The position numbers and the translations under genes were made by a program. Below, in pieces: positions 1 through 8,301 of a stretch of 64,000 bases of DNA. Position 1 is the stretch's first letter. Each line of letters opens with the position of its first letter. This DNA is from an uncultured Bacteroidales bacterium (lineage in GTDB: Bacteria; Bacteroidota; Bacteroidia; Bacteroidales; Paludibacteraceae): the NCBI GenBank assembly GCA_900319645.1, contig ONPG01000007.1, positions 31,705 through 95,704 of the forward strand. The letters run 5' to 3'. The notes beneath the pieces are model-generated. The model worked only from the letters and a program-made list of their open reading frames with translations. It searched no databases and was not told the origin of the DNA.

Positions 1-800
1 ACAAACTCATTGGCGAAGAAAGTGAGTGTCAGACCGTTCTGGTGGAACGCCATCCAGAAGAAGATCACTACGGCAAACACCAGACAGAGTGCCACAATAC
101 GTTTCTTGGTCTGCTCCGGCGACAACTCCTCAACCGGCTCGGTCGCACCTTTCGCAGCCTGCTTGACGCTGTTCTCCACGTGCTTGAACCACGGGCGGCA
201 AGCGTAGTAAATAACAATACTCAATACCAGCGAAGCGCAGGCTACCATAAACGCGAAGTGATAACTGTCGTTCACGCTCACGCCCATCGACTCCTGTGCC
301 CAAGCCATGATCTTCACAGCAGCGGTCGGAGCGAACATAGCGCCGATATTGATTGCCATATAGAACAGCGAGAAAGCGGCATCGCGGCGGTCGGCGTATT
401 TCGGATCGTCGTACAAGTTACCCACCATCACTTGCAGGTTGCCCTTGAACAGACCCGTTCCGAAACTGATCAGCAGCAATGCCAGCAACATAACGCCCAT
501 CGCCACACCATTGCCTCCTAAAGGAATAGCCAGGCCTATATAGCCGAGGAACATAATAATGATTCCGATGGTTACGCATTTGCCGTAACCGATTTTGTCG
601 GCAATAATTCCACCTACCAACGGCAGAAAATACACACAAGCCAGAAATCCGGCGTAGATACGGCTGGCGGCATCAGCCGACAGACCAAAATTAGCGCGCA
701 GGAACAACGCGAAGACGGCAAGCATCGTGTAGTAACCGAATCGCTCACCTGTGTTGGCCAAAGCCAACGCAAACAGTCCTTTGGGTTGATTTGAAAACAT
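1..800 (-). CDS. POT/PTR2-family proton-dependent oligopeptide transporter (3' end outside window)
   Basis: Inner-membrane symporter of the major facilitator superfamily that imports di- and tripeptides with protons. The reading frame starts at the ATG at 798-800 and stays open to the window edge (about 266 residues seen of the usual 450-520). Near the N-terminus it reads NTGERFGYYTML, the POT ExxERFxYY proton-coupling motif. It then shows GGIIADKIGYGK after the second hydrophobic segment and FKGNLQVMVGNLY followed by a second PTR2 signature. Several hydrophobic helices are evident. It lies downstream of ilvE on the same strand, separated by a hairpin repeat (827-901), so it may be transcribed alone. 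No promoter of the local consensus is visible just upstream. Family assignment is firm; substrate range is inferred. Confidence 0.9.
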   Translation of the reverse strand, partial: MFSNQPKGLFALALANTGERFGYYTMLAVFALFLRANFGLSADAASRIYAGFLACVYFLPLVGGIIADKIGYGKCVTIGIIIMFLGYIGLAIPLGGNGVAMGVMLLALLLISFGTGLFKGNLQVMVGNLYDDPKYADRRDAAFSLFYMAINIGAMFAPTAAVKIMAWAQESMGVSVNDSYHFAFMVACASLVLSIVIYYACRPWFKHVENSVKQAAKGATEPVEELSPEQTKKRIVALCLVFAVVIFFWMAFHQNGLTLTFFANEF

Positions 801-826
801 AGTTTTTTTGTATTTACAATTATTAA

Positions 827-901
827 ATTATCAATTATCAAGATTTTCGCTTGTCGAAAATAATCGTGCCCGTAAGGGCTAAGAATTGTCAATTATCAAT
901 T
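827..901. repeat. REP-like double-hairpin repeat, copy 1
   Basis: A 75-bp unit almost identical to the reverse complement of 61159-61234. The core has two hairpins, TTTTCG-CTTGT-CGAAAA and GCCC-GTAA-GGGC, flanked by tandem AATTATC/GATAATT units. Its right end supplies the TGA stop and the last codons (VIDN) of ilvE. Confidence 0.85.
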
Positions 902-1932
902 ACTTCACACCAGTGATGTCTGTCCTCGGCTCGGCCGAACTGGATATCTCTCAGCGAGTGGTACAAGTCGGTCAGAATGGGTCCCGGTTCGTCGCTCAGG
1001 TGGTAGATTTTGTTTTTCTCAGGGTCAATCACCTTGCTGATAGGCGATATCACACACGCCGTGCCGCATGCAGCGGCTTCCTGCATCTGATCCAACTCCT
1101 CCAGCGCGATATGCCGTCTCGTTACTTTGTAGCCTTTGTCCTTCGCCAGCGTCATCAGACTGTCGTTCGTGATACTCGGCAGGATTGCACTACTCCTCGG
1201 CGTCAGATACTCAATCTGGTCTTTCGACTTTTGACTTTCGACTTTCGACTTTATCCCAATAAAATTCGCTGCGCTACACTCGTCAATATATCGATGATAT
1301 TTGGCATCGAGGAACAGACAGTCCATGCCTTGCGCATGTGCCGGTTCGGTCGCACGGAACGACGATGCGTAGTTACCGCCCACTTTGAACTGACCCGTTC
1401 CGTAAGGCGCCGCACGATCCACATGCCTGTTCACCACAAACGTCGTGCAATGAAACTTCCCCGGGTAGTACGGACCGATAGGCGATGGGATCACTATAAA
1501 CTCAAAATCCCTTCCCGGACCGACACCCAAACGCGGCGTTGTGCCGATCAGCAGCGGTCGGAAATACAGCGTTGCGTCTGTGCCGTAAGGCGGCAGAAAA
1601 TCCATGTTTTTCTCCAGTGCCAGCCGGATGGCCTTTCCGAATAACTCTTCCGGAACGGGTTGCATATACAAGCCTTCCGCACTTCGTGCCATTCGTTTGG
1701 CGTTCTCCCTCCAACGGAAAATACGTATCTTGCCGTCCACACCACGGAAGGCTTTCAAGCCCTCGAAAGCCTCTTGTCCGTATTGCAGACAGGTGGCGGA
1801 CACGTGCAAATGCAGGTATTTGTCCGCCGTGGCGTAGGGTTCTTCCCATGCGCCGTTGTGATATGCCGCCCGGACGATGTAGTCCGGCTCGGTATAATGA
1901 AATCCTAAATTACTCCAATTGATATCTTTCAT
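889..1932 (-). CDS. ilvE: Branched-chain amino acid aminotransferase
   Basis: PLP-dependent fold-type IV aminotransferase that interconverts Val/Leu/Ile and their 2-oxoacids in the cytoplasm. At 347 residues it has the usual length. The family core is clear: EAFEGLKAFR (about 55-63), YFRP, the PLP lysine in GQFKVGGNYA (Lys183), the ANFIGI strand and TPRSSAILPSITN. Residues about 228-238 (KSKVESQKSK) interrupt the family pattern between ANFIGI and the xYLTP strand. They are encoded by the 32-bp heptamer array at 1221-1252, also present in lepB. The last residues VIDN and the stop come from the adjacent AATTATC repeat. The ATG overlaps the stop of the WbqC-like gene by 4 bp (ATGA), so the two are translationally coupled. 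Confidence 0.95.
   Translation of the reverse strand: MKDINWSNLGFHYTEPDYIVRAAYHNGAWEEPYATADKYLHLHVSATCLQYGQEAFEGLKAFRGVDGKIRIFRWRENAKRMARSAEGLYMQPVPEELFGKAIRLALEKNMDFLPPYGTDATLYFRPLLIGTTPRLGVGPGRDFEFIVIPSPIGPYYPGKFHCTTFVVNRHVDRAAPYGTGQFKVGGNYASSFRATEPAHAQGMDCLFLDAKYHRYIDECSAANFIGIKSKVESQKSKDQIEYLTPRSSAILPSITNDSLMTLAKDKGYKVTRRHIALEELDQMQEAAACGTACVISPISKVIDPEKNKIYHLSDEPGPILTDLYHSLRDIQFGRAEDRHHWCEVIDN
1221..1252. repeat. CTTTCGA heptamer array inside ilvE
   Basis: Four heptamers (CTTTCGA or CTTTTGA) plus CTTT, 32 bp, identical base for base to 3066-3097 in lepB. On the coding strand both are read in the same frame as KSKVESQKSK. Confidence 0.95.
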
Positions 1933-2468
1933 TGCAAATGGTCGGTTGTTTCCGGCCCATATTCAAACAATTCGTCTAATATACTGTGTCCGTCTCCGAA
2001 GAAACGATTCAACTCTTCTCCTCTCCAGTCCGTCGTGCAGCGGTAGGCGTATTCTCCTCCTTTGAGCGAAGGGCGGGTGTTCCGCAGCAAAGCCATAATC
2101 GTCTCGTGCAGCTCGCTGTTCAAGTCCCAGAGAAAGCGGTATTCTTTCTCGTAGAACGGTTTGAAGAACTCCTCGTAGTAGTCGAAATACGGTGTGTTCT
2201 TATAGGCCGATACCAGCGAGATCCAGTGTTGGTGTTGCCAGCGGGTCTGATAGCTGATCTCGATATCCCGTGTCAACTGCTTGTGCTCCACTTTCTTTAC
2301 CGGTATCGTCAGTCTCACCAATTCGCCATTAGTGTCGTGAATGAGTGCACGGTTGCGGCAGGTCTGTTTCTCAAACGATTCCAGTCCTTCTATCTCCATC
2401 TTCTCCGGAGCGGTCAGGTACGCCTTGTACCACTCCTTTGGTGCCATATATGCGACAGGTAATACCAA
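1929..2468 (-). CDS. WbqC-like family protein
   Basis: A 179-residue cytoplasmic protein of the WbqC-like family. Its members sit near cell-surface polysaccharide or lepB genes in Bacteroidetes and have no settled reaction. The pattern LPVAYMAPKEWYKAY, followed by IEGLESFEKQTCRNRA and LTIPVKK, fits the family. The start appears to be TTG at 2466-2468 because the conserved N-terminal strand (LPVAY) precedes the first ATG (codon 8). It begins 16 bp after lepB and overlaps ilvE by 4 bp, so lepB-wbqC-ilvE look like one transcript. Confidence 0.8.
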   Translation of the reverse strand: MVLPVAYMAPKEWYKAYLTAPEKMEIEGLESFEKQTCRNRALIHDTNGELVRLTIPVKKVEHKQLTRDIEISYQTRWQHQHWISLVSAYKNTPYFDYYEEFFKPFYEKEYRFLWDLNSELHETIMALLRNTRPSLKGGEYAYRCTTDWRGEELNRFFGDGHSILDELFEYGPETTDHLQ

Positions 2469-2484
2469 TTCTTACTCTGTATCT

Positions 2485-3864
2485 TTATCTTTTCGCACCG
2501 TTTCCTATTCTGTTCCAGCGGATGGAGTGGGTGTCTTTGTCCACGCTGAGCCAGATGAATACCGGCCGTCCGACGATGTGGTCCTCCGGCACGAAGCCCC
2601 AGTATCGACTGTCGGCGGAGTTATGGCGGTTGTCGCCCTGCATCCAGTAGTAATCCATCGCGAACTCATATTCCTCGCCTATTCGCATCGGTTTGAACTC
2701 ATACGCGTCCGCTATACGTTTATAAATCCAGAAGTTCTCCTCCGTGATCATCAGCTTATCGCCTTTCTTCGGGATGTAGATCGGTCCGTAGTTGTCACGT
2801 GTCCAGTTGTTGTGCCCCAAGGGATAAACGCTTCCGCCCAAAGCGTCCTCTTCCACTTCGATGGCGCGTACGTGCGAGTTCTTCGAAAGCTCTGCACGCA
2901 TCTCTTCCGTCAGCGGGAAATGCCACATGTCGCTTCTCACCTGCTTGCGGTCGGCTATGCTGATGCCGAGTTTCTCCAAGTACTTGGCGCTGAAGATATG
3001 TCCGTCTGTCAGTACAAAATAGTTGAGTTGCAGCCCCTCTCTCTCCGGCTCACGCTGCCAGTCGGCTTTCGACTTTTGACTTTCGACTTTCGACTTTGTA
3101 TAAACGACATTGTCGATGATACGCAGGCTGTCTCCCGGTGTGCCCACGCAGCGTTTTACGTAGTTCTCACGCCTATCGACAGGACGGACGGTCAGGTTCT
3201 GCAAGTCACGTGGGTTGATGCCGTAATACCGCAGCACCCCGTAACCTTGTGTCTCGGCAATGTGCCTGAGCGAGTAATAGTCGGGGTTCTCATGACCGAT
3301 GACCACTGTGTCGCCGGCAGGGAAATTGAACACTACGATATCCTCTTTCTTCGGGCTGGTCCATCCTTTGAGACGCTTGTAGTCCCAATGCGGTTTGTCC
3401 AGATAACTCTTGCCGCCGCCCAGCCATTCCGGGAAGGTGTGTTGTACGAGCGGCATGGAGAGCGGTGTCTGCGGCACGCGTGCACCGTAAGCCATCTTGC
3501 TCACGTACAGGAAATCGCCCACGCGAAGCGTCTTCTCCAGACTCGAACTCGGGATCTGGTAGTTCTGGAAGATATACAGGTTGATGAAATACACGGCTAC
3601 CAGCGCAAAAACAATCGCGTCTAACCAACTAAACAAGGTATAAAGGAACGCATTTGTCTCCTTATACTTCTTCCACCACCCGTAGTTGATATACTTGGTG
3701 GTGAACATATCCACTACGAGTGGCAGCAGTACTAACCACCCTAAACTCTTCCAGTCGCCCCAGGCAACCCATATCACGAACGCCACATACAATGCGCTCC
3801 AGATACCTGCGCGGATCCATTCGCCGCGACTCGTCTCTTTGATTCTATCTTGAAAACTTTTCAT
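2485..3864 (-). CDS. lepB: Signal peptidase I
   Basis: Membrane serine protease of family S26 that removes signal peptides at the periplasmic face. N-terminal hydrophobic segments (about 20-55 and 80-100) anchor it. The catalytic Ser108 lies in IPSSSLEKTL and the general-base Lys237 in NYVKRCVGTPGD. C-terminal box GDNRHNSADSRYWGFVP is present. At 459 residues it is long, as in other Bacteroidales, where an extra domain sits between the boxes. Residues about 257-267 (KSKVESQKSK) come from the heptamer array 3066-3097, placed after the VVY strand, away from the active site. It follows dapB after a 317-bp gap and precedes the WbqC-like gene. Confidence 0.95.
   Translation of the reverse strand: MKSFQDRIKETSRGEWIRAGIWSALYVAFVIWVAWGDWKSLGWLVLLPLVVDMFTTKYINYGWWKKYKETNAFLYTLFSWLDAIVFALVAVYFINLYIFQNYQIPSSSLEKTLRVGDFLYVSKMAYGARVPQTPLSMPLVQHTFPEWLGGGKSYLDKPHWDYKRLKGWTSPKKEDIVVFNFPAGDTVVIGHENPDYYSLRHIAETQGYGVLRYYGINPRDLQNLTVRPVDRRENYVKRCVGTPGDSLRIIDNVVYTKSKVESQKSKADWQREPEREGLQLNYFVLTDGHIFSAKYLEKLGISIADRKQVRSDMWHFPLTEEMRAELSKNSHVRAIEVEEDALGGSVYPLGHNNWTRDNYGPIYIPKKGDKLMITEENFWIYKRIADAYEFKPMRIGEEYEFAMDYYWMQGDNRHNSADSRYWGFVPEDHIVGRPVFIWLSVDKDTHSIRWNRIGNGAKR
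3066..3097. repeat. CTTTCGA heptamer array inside lepB
   Basis: Identical to 1221-1252 in ilvE over all 32 bp, same orientation and same reading frame. Confidence 0.95.
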
Positions 3865-4181
3865 GTGTCTTTATATAAAAATTTGCATTGTCATTTTTGA
3901 CAGTTTTGACACTTTCTTGCAAAAAGTCAATAAATCCTTATTTTTTAATTTGCTTACTGACATTTTGATATCTTCAGCCTTTGTATAACTATCAAAAAGA
4001 TAGAAACTGTCAAAACTGTCAAAACTGTCATGTCATTTTTTTATTATTAGCTCTCCTCTTTTTTCATTTCTGTTGCATATTTGCAGCAGTTTTTTCGAAC
4101 ATACCGTTCGAAAATCAAACGTTAGTGGTTCTTGTATATTCTTAGTCATTCTTAATGTTTGTCGTTGGTATTACCTATCTA
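3865..4181. repeat. dapB-lepB gap with AACTGTCAA repeats
   Basis: A 317-bp AT-rich gap. It contains three adjacent copies of a 9-nt unit AAACTGTCA near 4008-4032 and related TTTTGACAG units near 3895-3912. No gene or clear promoter is visible. Confidence 0.6.
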
Positions 4182-4955
4182 TTAACGGGTCAAACTCTCT
4201 GCCGCTAATACTGCTCCTAATGCAAATCCTCTGCGTCCCTTAGCCACATGTGTAATAATAATCGTATCTTCCTCGCTGTCCCACGTCACCGTGTGTGTGC
4301 CCGGCACTTCGCCCTCGCGGATACTTTCAATCGGAATCACTTCTCCCTCCCTTGCGGGGAGGGTCGGGGAGAGGTTTTGAATCTGCTCCGCTAACGTTTT
4401 GGCGGTCCCACTGGGTTTGTCGAGCTTGTGTATATGGTGTATCTCCGTGATCGAAGGCGAATAATGGTCGCCGGCCTTTGCCTTCAGTTCCTGCGCTAAA
4501 AAGCGGTTGAGATCAAAGAACACATTCACGCCCACCGAGTAGTTGCTGCTCCAAACAAGCATGACCTTTCCCTTCTCATCGCGCACAATCCATTTGTTGC
4601 TTTCCTCCCTTCCTTTTAGGGAAGGGTCGGGGTTAGGCTTGTTTATTCCGGTTGTTCCGCAGACCACCGGCACGCCTTGTGCCCAAGCTTTGCGCACATT
4701 CTCCTCCGCCGTTTGAGGCGTCGTGAACTCAATCGCCACATCCGCGCTCCGGAAAGCCTCACTCTCAAAACCTTCCTCCGGAGAATAATATCTTACAGGC
4801 GAAGCCGGTCCTACAGCGTTAGCGGTCTTACAGTCGCTTTGCGACGATCCTACAGCACAGCGGTCTATCACGCAAGTGATCTCGTGTCCTCTGCTCAGGG
4901 CCACTTCCTCAATCATGTGACCCATTTTTCCGTATCCGATAATTGCTATTTTCAT
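4182..4955 (-). CDS. dapB: 4-hydroxy-tetrahydrodipicolinate reductase with three repeat insertions
   Basis: Reduces hydroxy-tetrahydrodipicolinate in lysine and diaminopimelate synthesis. The N-terminus holds the nucleotide-binding GYGKMG (7-12), then VCGTTG, SSNYSVGVNVFF, and the catalytic EIHHIHKLDKPSGTA (171-184) and GFALGAVLAAE boxes. Three segments do not fit the family and coincide with repeats: about 28-53 (GCGGTCTTACAG-type), 105-118 (NPDPSLKGRE, GGGAGGG-type) and 193-206 (SPTLPAREGE, same type). The C-terminus stops right after LAAESLTR, about 10-15 residues short of the usual end. It has its own promoter (5022-5052) and lies upstream of lepB. Whether it is fully active cannot be judged here. 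Confidence 0.93.
   Translation of the reverse strand: MKIAIIGYGKMGHMIEEVALSRGHEITCVIDRCAVGSSQSDCKTANAVGPASPVRYYSPEEGFESEAFRSADVAIEFTTPQTAEENVRKAWAQGVPVVCGTTGINKPNPDPSLKGREESNKWIVRDEKGKVMLVWSSNYSVGVNVFFDLNRFLAQELKAKAGDHYSPSITEIHHIHKLDKPSGTAKTLAEQIQNLSPTLPAREGEVIPIESIREGEVPGTHTVTWDSEEDTIIITHVAKGRRGFALGAVLAAESLTR
4341..4376. repeat. GGGAGGG-type hairpin repeat in dapB (third insertion)
   Basis: Reads CTCCC-TTGCGG-GGAGGGTCGGGGAG; the same type is found at 4602-4645, 16872-16919, 27240-27283 and 35517-35552. It encodes SPTLPAREGE in DapB. Confidence 0.8.
4602..4645. repeat. GGGAGGG-type repeat in dapB (second insertion)
   Basis: Reads CCTTTTAGGGAAGGGTCGGG followed by GTTAGG. It encodes NKPNPDPSLKGREES between the TTG loop and the next strand of DapB. 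Confidence 0.75.
4790..4873. repeat. CTTACAG-GCGGT repeat in dapB (first insertion)
   Basis: Four tandem units of the pattern CTTACAG-CG...AGCGGTC. They are related to the arrays at 10464-10600, 30960-31010, 31745-31805, 39600-39672 and 50795-50885. Confidence 0.75.
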
Positions 4956-5021
4956 CTTTCAGTTTTCAGTTTTCAATTTTTCTCGCGTGCGTGCGTCGCG
5001 CACACAAGGCAAAATCGGCTG

Positions 5022-5052
5022 CAAAGTTACAAAAAAATCCTGACATATACAA
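5022..5052 (-). promoter_or_regulatory. Promoter of dapB
   Basis: On the minus strand TTGT, 19 bp, TAACTTTG followed by CAGC. This matches the -33/-7 pattern used throughout the window. The start codon lies about 65 bp downstream. Confidence 0.8.
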
Positions 5053-5477
5053 GTATATGTACAAAAAAGATTTCCGAAAGCCACTTTTTCCCCTAAATGT
5101 GTCAATTTTTCTACATTTTGTAGGTCTATAAAAAATAAGAGCGCGCCAATTATTTTTGACACGCCTATAAATTGGTTACGCAAGAAGGATACGCGAATGT
5201 CCCGATATTAAGATTTTGAGTCTGTCAAGCCACTTTCTCATCCTCGGGTAAATCAGCATATCTCGTGCTACTCTTGCGCCACTCTTAAGCCTTTCCCGAA
5301 AATGTCCGATTATTTAGATTAGTTATTTTCTTTCTTGGTAATTATGCGGGATACTATCCCGCTCCCAAACCGCCTCGCTTCACGCCTTCACAGATTCACA
5401 TATAAATGTATCTTCAACATATAGGTTGACTTTTTACCTATTTTCAAAACTTCTATTAACCCTCTACCTACGACCAG

Positions 5478-5506
5478 CAAGCGGGTACTCAACGAGCACC
5501 CGCCTG
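5478..5506. repeat. Hairpin repeat, copy 2 of the 5657 element
   Basis: CAAGCGGGT-ACTCAACGAGC-ACCCGC shares the ACTCAACGAGC loop and most of the stem with 5657-5691. Confidence 0.7.
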
Positions 5507-5656
5507 ATTTCTTTGTTCTTGGTACTTTATCACTTGGTACTTGATTCCTTAGTCACTTGGTTTATGCCTTTTATCCGCGGAAGATGAGGAGGAGACTTAA
5601 CTGCAATTTAGTGCAAATTTGCACCCAAAATACGGATAAATATTTGCGTAATTCAA

Positions 5657-5691
5657 AATCAAGCGGGCACTCAACGAGCGCTCGCTTGATT
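5657..5691 (-). terminator. Likely terminator of the leucine-rich-repeat gene
   Basis: Inverted repeat AATCAAGCG...CGCTTGATT about 20 bp beyond the stop codon. On the minus strand it is followed by TTTTG. A second copy of the hairpin lies 180 bp further on. Confidence 0.55.
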
Positions 5692-5711
5692 CCTTCGTAC
5701 TTGGTTCTTGG

Positions 5712-7526
5712 TCACTTCACTTTTTGCCCTGTGATGGTATAGGTCTTGTCGTCCGTGAGGATATAGACATTGCCGTTCTTGATCAGTTTGGAACATTTTA
5801 CTTTGTCACTTAGTACCTTCTCCACGCCTTGCGGAGCATCTACGCCCACGATATTCGTAAACTCTTTCCAACCCTCGGCAGCCTGATACAGGCTTACCGA
5901 CTCCTTCAGCACATTGAGCACACAGGTGGATTTATCAACATTATAAAACACATCGCTATCAATCGCCTGCGGCGTAGTGGCATAGTTCGTCACAGAGGTC
6001 AAACCGCTGCAACCATAGAAAGCCCAATCTCCAATGCTGGTGACGCTATTGCCAATCGTCACAGAGGTCAAACCGGTGCATTCACGGAATACCTCACATC
6101 CAATCCATGTAACGCTATTTGGGATCGTCACAGAGGTCAAACCGGTGCATTCACGGAATGCCTCACCTTCAATCCATGTAACGCTATTTGGGATCGTCAC
6201 AGAGGTCAAACCCCTGCAATCTTGGAAAGCACCGTATCCAATGCTGGTGACGCTGTTGGGAATCGTAGTTTTTTGACAACCGAGAATTAGAGTATTAGTG
6301 AAAGTCTTGATAATGGCATTGCAATTGTTACGACTATCATATACCTTGTTCCATGCTTCTACAGACAATGAGGTCAAACCGCTGCAACCAGCGAAAGCAT
6401 AAACTTCAATGCTGGTAACGCTATTGGGAATAGTCACAGAGGTCAAACTGCTGCAGTTTTGGAAAGCATAGTTTCTAATGCTGGTGACGCTATTGGGAAT
6501 CGTCACAGAGGTCAAACCGCTGCAATCTTGGAAAGCATAATTTCCAATGCTGGTGACATCATTTGGAATTATTAAATCGGTTACCAACGTCTCATTGAGA
6601 TACAGATTATGTGCGTAGCATAGTGGATTGGTAGAATTATTTTCAAAATTGATTGCACACCAAGCAGTAAGATCGGATATATGCACAGAGGTCAACCCGC
6701 TGCAATTAGCGAAAGCACGATTTCCAATGCTGGTGACGCTATTACCAATCGTCACAGAGGCCAAACCGGTGCAATCAGAGAAAGCCCACCATCCAATGCT
6801 GGTGACGCTATTGGGAATCGTCACAGAGGTCAAACCGCTGCAACCAGAGAAAGCCTGATCTTCAATGCTGGTGACGCTATTGCCAATCGTCACAGAGGTC
6901 AAACCGCTGCAACCTTCGAAAGCCTCATCTCCAATGCTGGTGACGCTATTCGGAATCGTCACAGAGGTCAAACCGCTGCAATAATAGAAAGTATTATGTT
7001 CAATGCTGGTGACGCTATTCGGAATCGTCAGAGAGGTCAAACTGCTGCAACCCTCGAAAGCACTGTTTCCAATGCTGGTGACGCTATTTGGGATCGTCAC
7101 AGAGGTCAAACCGCTGCAACCTTGGAAAGCACAATATTCAATGCTGGTGACGCTATTGGGAATCGTCACAGAGGTCAAACCTCTGCAATATTGGAAAGCA
7201 CAGTTTCCAATGCTGGTGACACTATTGGGAATTTCTACAGAGGTCAAATTGCTGCAATGGGAGAAAGCATCATCTCCAATGCGGGTGACGGTGTACGTTT
7301 GGGCATTATAGGTCACTGAGGAGGGAATAATAGCTGTTTCTATGTTCCAACTCCTATTATAGTCCCCTCCGTCAGAACGACTTTGATATGTAACTTCTGC
7401 TGTTTTGGTTGATGTATTTAAGTTGTAATACAAATCACCGATTTGAACACGTTTGATAATCTCAGCAGATACATTTCCTATGCTTACTACTATGGCAAAC
7501 AATAGAGTAAAAATTTTTGTTTTCAT
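5712..7526 (-). CDS. Secreted BspA-type leucine-rich-repeat protein
   Basis: A 604-residue exported protein. A signal peptide (MKTKIFTLLFAIVVSIGNVSA) is followed by an N-terminal region and about sixteen 23-residue LRR_5 units of the form NSVTSIGxxAFxxCSGLTSVTIP. A short non-repeat island interrupts them (about 285-320). It ends with the KLIKNGNVYILTDDKTYTITGQ motif shared by five other secreted proteins in this window, a probable sorting signal. At DNA level the units are nearly identical 69-bp direct repeats (about 5990-7300), so unit number may vary between strains. The role, probably adhesion or surface binding, is inferred from the family. Confidence 0.9.
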   Translation of the reverse strand: MKTKIFTLLFAIVVSIGNVSAEIIKRVQIGDLYYNLNTSTKTAEVTYQSRSDGGDYNRSWNIETAIIPSSVTYNAQTYTVTRIGDDAFSHCSNLTSVEIPNSVTSIGNCAFQYCRGLTSVTIPNSVTSIEYCAFQGCSGLTSVTIPNSVTSIGNSAFEGCSSLTSLTIPNSVTSIEHNTFYYCSGLTSVTIPNSVTSIGDEAFEGCSGLTSVTIGNSVTSIEDQAFSGCSGLTSVTIPNSVTSIGWWAFSDCTGLASVTIGNSVTSIGNRAFANCSGLTSVHISDLTAWCAINFENNSTNPLCYAHNLYLNETLVTDLIIPNDVTSIGNYAFQDCSGLTSVTIPNSVTSIRNYAFQNCSSLTSVTIPNSVTSIEVYAFAGCSGLTSLSVEAWNKVYDSRNNCNAIIKTFTNTLILGCQKTTIPNSVTSIGYGAFQDCRGLTSVTIPNSVTWIEGEAFRECTGLTSVTIPNSVTWIGCEVFRECTGLTSVTIGNSVTSIGDWAFYGCSGLTSVTNYATTPQAIDSDVFYNVDKSTCVLNVLKESVSLYQAAEGWKEFTNIVGVDAPQGVEKVLSDKVKCSKLIKNGNVYILTDDKTYTITGQKVK

Positions 7527-7534
7527 TATTGAAA

Positions 7535-7774
7535 TTATTTAATTGTTATTCGATTACTAGGAATTGTTAATACTTTATGCGTTTCTGGATCTTCAACTAA
7601 ACCCACAGGCACTATTTCTGGTTGACCATTTTCTCCGATTCGGGTCTCTTTTGACCATCCTAGAAGAATACCTTCATGTTCTGCTTTTTGTTCTTTCCAC
7701 TCGTCTTCTGTGTTATCAGACCAACCTGCATCATAGTGAGGTTCCAAAGTGTAAATTACTTTTCTTTCTTCCAT
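7535..7774 (-). CDS. Small acidic hypothetical protein
   Basis: 79 residues with many Glu/Lys and no signal peptide or membrane segment. It starts with MEERKVIYTLEPHYDAGW, and GLVEDPETHKVLTIPSNR suggests a small beta-rich domain. It ends 8 bp before the leucine-rich-repeat gene and could be co-transcribed with it. I recognise no family. Codon use and position support a real gene, but not strongly. Confidence 0.5.
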   Translation of the reverse strand: MEERKVIYTLEPHYDAGWSDNTEDEWKEQKAEHEGILLGWSKETRIGENGQPEIVPVGLVEDPETHKVLTIPSNRITIK

Positions 7775-7849
7775 AATCTTCTACCCTTAATTCGTGTCGG
7801 GCGCAACTTTTAAATGGTTGATATTGAGGTTAATTGCGTACGAATACAA

Positions 7850-8151
7850 AGAAAGCGCGAACATTATTCACGCTCATTCTCTATCACGAGGTTCTAGCAA
7901 AACCCTTCTGCAAGAATAAACAATAACGTCCACGCCCGATATATACAACCCTCCCGCCCTGTGAAGGGCGCGAACGGATAATACATATCCACGAGAACGT
8001 TCATTGCATCTTGTTTTGGGCAGTAAAATTTGCTAGATTTCGTGATACCAAAACAAGCGTCAATAAACGCCTTTTATGTAAATGTGATGCTCTGTTGAGG
8101 AGGATGAGCGGCAGGCATCAACACCCGCCCACAGTCCCCAGCGAGAACATT
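7850..8151 (-). ncRNA. Candidate leader RNA or small RNA
   Basis: A 300-nt stretch without a convincing reading frame. On the minus strand it is preceded by a consensus promoter (8159-8189) and ended by a 7-bp hairpin GCGTGAA-TAATG-TTCGCGC (7855-7873) followed by TTTCTTT. It may be an independent RNA or a long leader for the 79-residue gene. I could not match it to RNase P, tmRNA or SRP RNA core sequences. Confidence 0.35.
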
Positions 8152-8154
8152 ACG

Positions 8155-8262
8155 GGTGCAAAGATACACAAAAAAAATGACACTTGCAAATAAAAGTGCC
8201 ATTTTTTTTTGTATTTTGCAATTTTTTCTTCTTTTATGTTACCGCTTTTTTACGCTGTCGGT
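8155..8262. repeat. Left direct repeat flanking the toxin-antitoxin genes
   Basis: About 50 bp closely match 8829-8880 (promoter plus inverted repeat). A further 20-bp element near 8241-8262, ACCGCTTTTTTACGCTGTCG, recurs near 8981-9002. Confidence 0.65.
8159..8189 (-). promoter_or_regulatory. Promoter upstream of the candidate RNA
   Basis: TTGC, 19 bp, TATCTTTG on the minus strand. The -33 box lies within an imperfect inverted repeat (ATGACACT...AGTGCCAT), as in the toxin-antitoxin promoter. Confidence 0.75.
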
Positions 8263-8301
8263 GCCAGCGCTCCGGGTTTAACGTCCGGGAGTGACGAGAG
8301 G

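Larger units (their letters stand above)
5053..5711. other. Intergenic region with no gene seen
   Basis: About 660 bp between the dapB promoter and the end of the leucine-rich-repeat gene. It holds two related hairpins (5478-5506 and 5657-5691) and tandem TTGGTACTT-type units. The short open frames are unlike coding sequence. Confidence 0.6.

Noticed and set aside
5990-7300. Regular 69-bp direct repeats that could suggest a CRISPR-like array
   Set aside because: They are the DNA of leucine-rich-repeat units in one open frame; no unique spacers and no cas genes.
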